Below, piece by piece: positions 53,903-54,170 of a stretch of DNA of 54,170 bases. The position numbers were made by a program, and so were the translations under genes. The notes under the pieces were generated by a model. That model had not been told where the DNA came from, did not search any database, and was given only the letters and a program-made list of their open reading frames with translations. Location of the stretch: the NCBI RefSeq assembly GCF_900156075.1, contig NZ_FTMM01000022.1, positions 1-54,170 on the forward strand. The letters run 5' to 3'. This stretch comes from Chryseobacterium sp. RU37D (lineage in GTDB: Bacteria; Bacteroidota; Bacteroidia; Flavobacteriales; Weeksellaceae). The stretch's first letter is position 1; the number at the start of each line of letters is the position of its first letter.

Positions 53903-54088
53903 CTATATATCCTTAAAAAATTCGCTCATTGAAATTTCAAGAGCATCGGTAATTTTCATAAGATTAAGAACAGAGGTATTGATGATACCTCTTTCTATTC
54001 TTGTGATTTGAGAGATTTCTACATCTACCATGAAGGCAAGTTCTTTCTGTGTAAGATTCTTTTGCTGACGTAGTTTGGATATACTAAT
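53903..54088 (-). pseudogene. XRE-family HTH regulator lacking its N-terminus
   Basis: The frame encodes an HTH_3 domain almost complete: SKLRQQKNLTQKELAFMVD, then VEISQITRIERGIINTS and MKITDALEISMSEFFKDI before TAG. Upstream in frame comes a TAA (54089-54091) with no start codon between. The expected first 10-12 residues are missing. A frameshift or deletion at the 5' end is likely. It converges on glgC. Confidence 0.65.
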
Positions 54089-54170
54089 TTAGCTTCCAGT
54101 TAGAGTTAAGCATAAAACCTTAATTTTAACGTATGAAACAAGGGCGAAAAATCTATGATCCAGCTTTTAA

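Overview
The window looks like a chromosomal segment of a Flavobacteriia bacterium, most likely Chryseobacterium or a close Weeksellaceae relative. The DNA is AT-rich, intergenic regions carry Bacteroidetes-type promoters (TTTG, about 19-20 bp, TAnnTTTG), and several products belong to families typical of this group (a GLPGLI protein, a TetR-TolC-adaptor-RND operon, cyanophycin genes, glgB-glgA-glgC). This is inferred from gene content and promoter style; no rRNA or tRNA gene was seen. There is no CRISPR array, prophage or intact insertion sequence.

Layout. 1-7974: housekeeping genes: a GLPGLI protein, a small transaldolase, a YdeI-like protein, pepE, dacB with a coupled sensor kinase, and an M61 protease. 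8284-9605: two paralogous small lipoproteins preceded by a decayed gene scar. 9664-15779: an M1 peptidase, tatC, kdsD and recQ. 16014-22806: a glycosyltransferase, a small Cys-pair protein, lpdA, a CvfB-like S1 protein, the end of a decayed IS256-like element, hisS, and ssb with an HRDC gene. 22973-26728: a decaying stretch with three broken genes (arginase N-terminus, NudK C-terminus, a Crp/Fnr regulator with one stop codon) among small intact genes. 26862-33812: a tetR-tolC-adaptor-RND efflux operon with a promoter flanked by two copies of a palindrome.

34744-48919 is the most interesting part. An isoaspartyl peptidase (iaaA), cyanophycinase (cphB) and cyanophycin synthetase (cphA) form a complete make-and-break set for the Asp-Arg polymer cyanophycin. 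Converging on cphA is an eight-gene minus-strand run. It encodes three ATP-grasp-type enzymes, a GCS2-family carboxylate-amine ligase, a class I glutamine amidotransferase-like protein, two esterase-like alpha/beta hydrolases and an M17 aminopeptidase. With CphA this makes five predicted amide or peptide ligases beside peptide-cutting enzymes. It looks like an uncharacterised pathway for a small peptide or amide metabolite. 49129-53899 holds the glycogen genes glgB-glgA-glgC, so the right-hand third of the window is rich in storage-polymer and ligase genes. A 5'-truncated XRE regulator lies at the right edge.

Intergenic regions carry several dispersed repeat families. One is a TCGAAGCAT-ended inverted repeat (three copies). 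Another is a GTCATTCCG-type repeat (three sites). Two GC-rich perfect hairpins begin TTTCGGCG, and TTAGAAGTTAGA-like tracts occur at several sites. Many lie directly after stop codons and probably also act as terminators.
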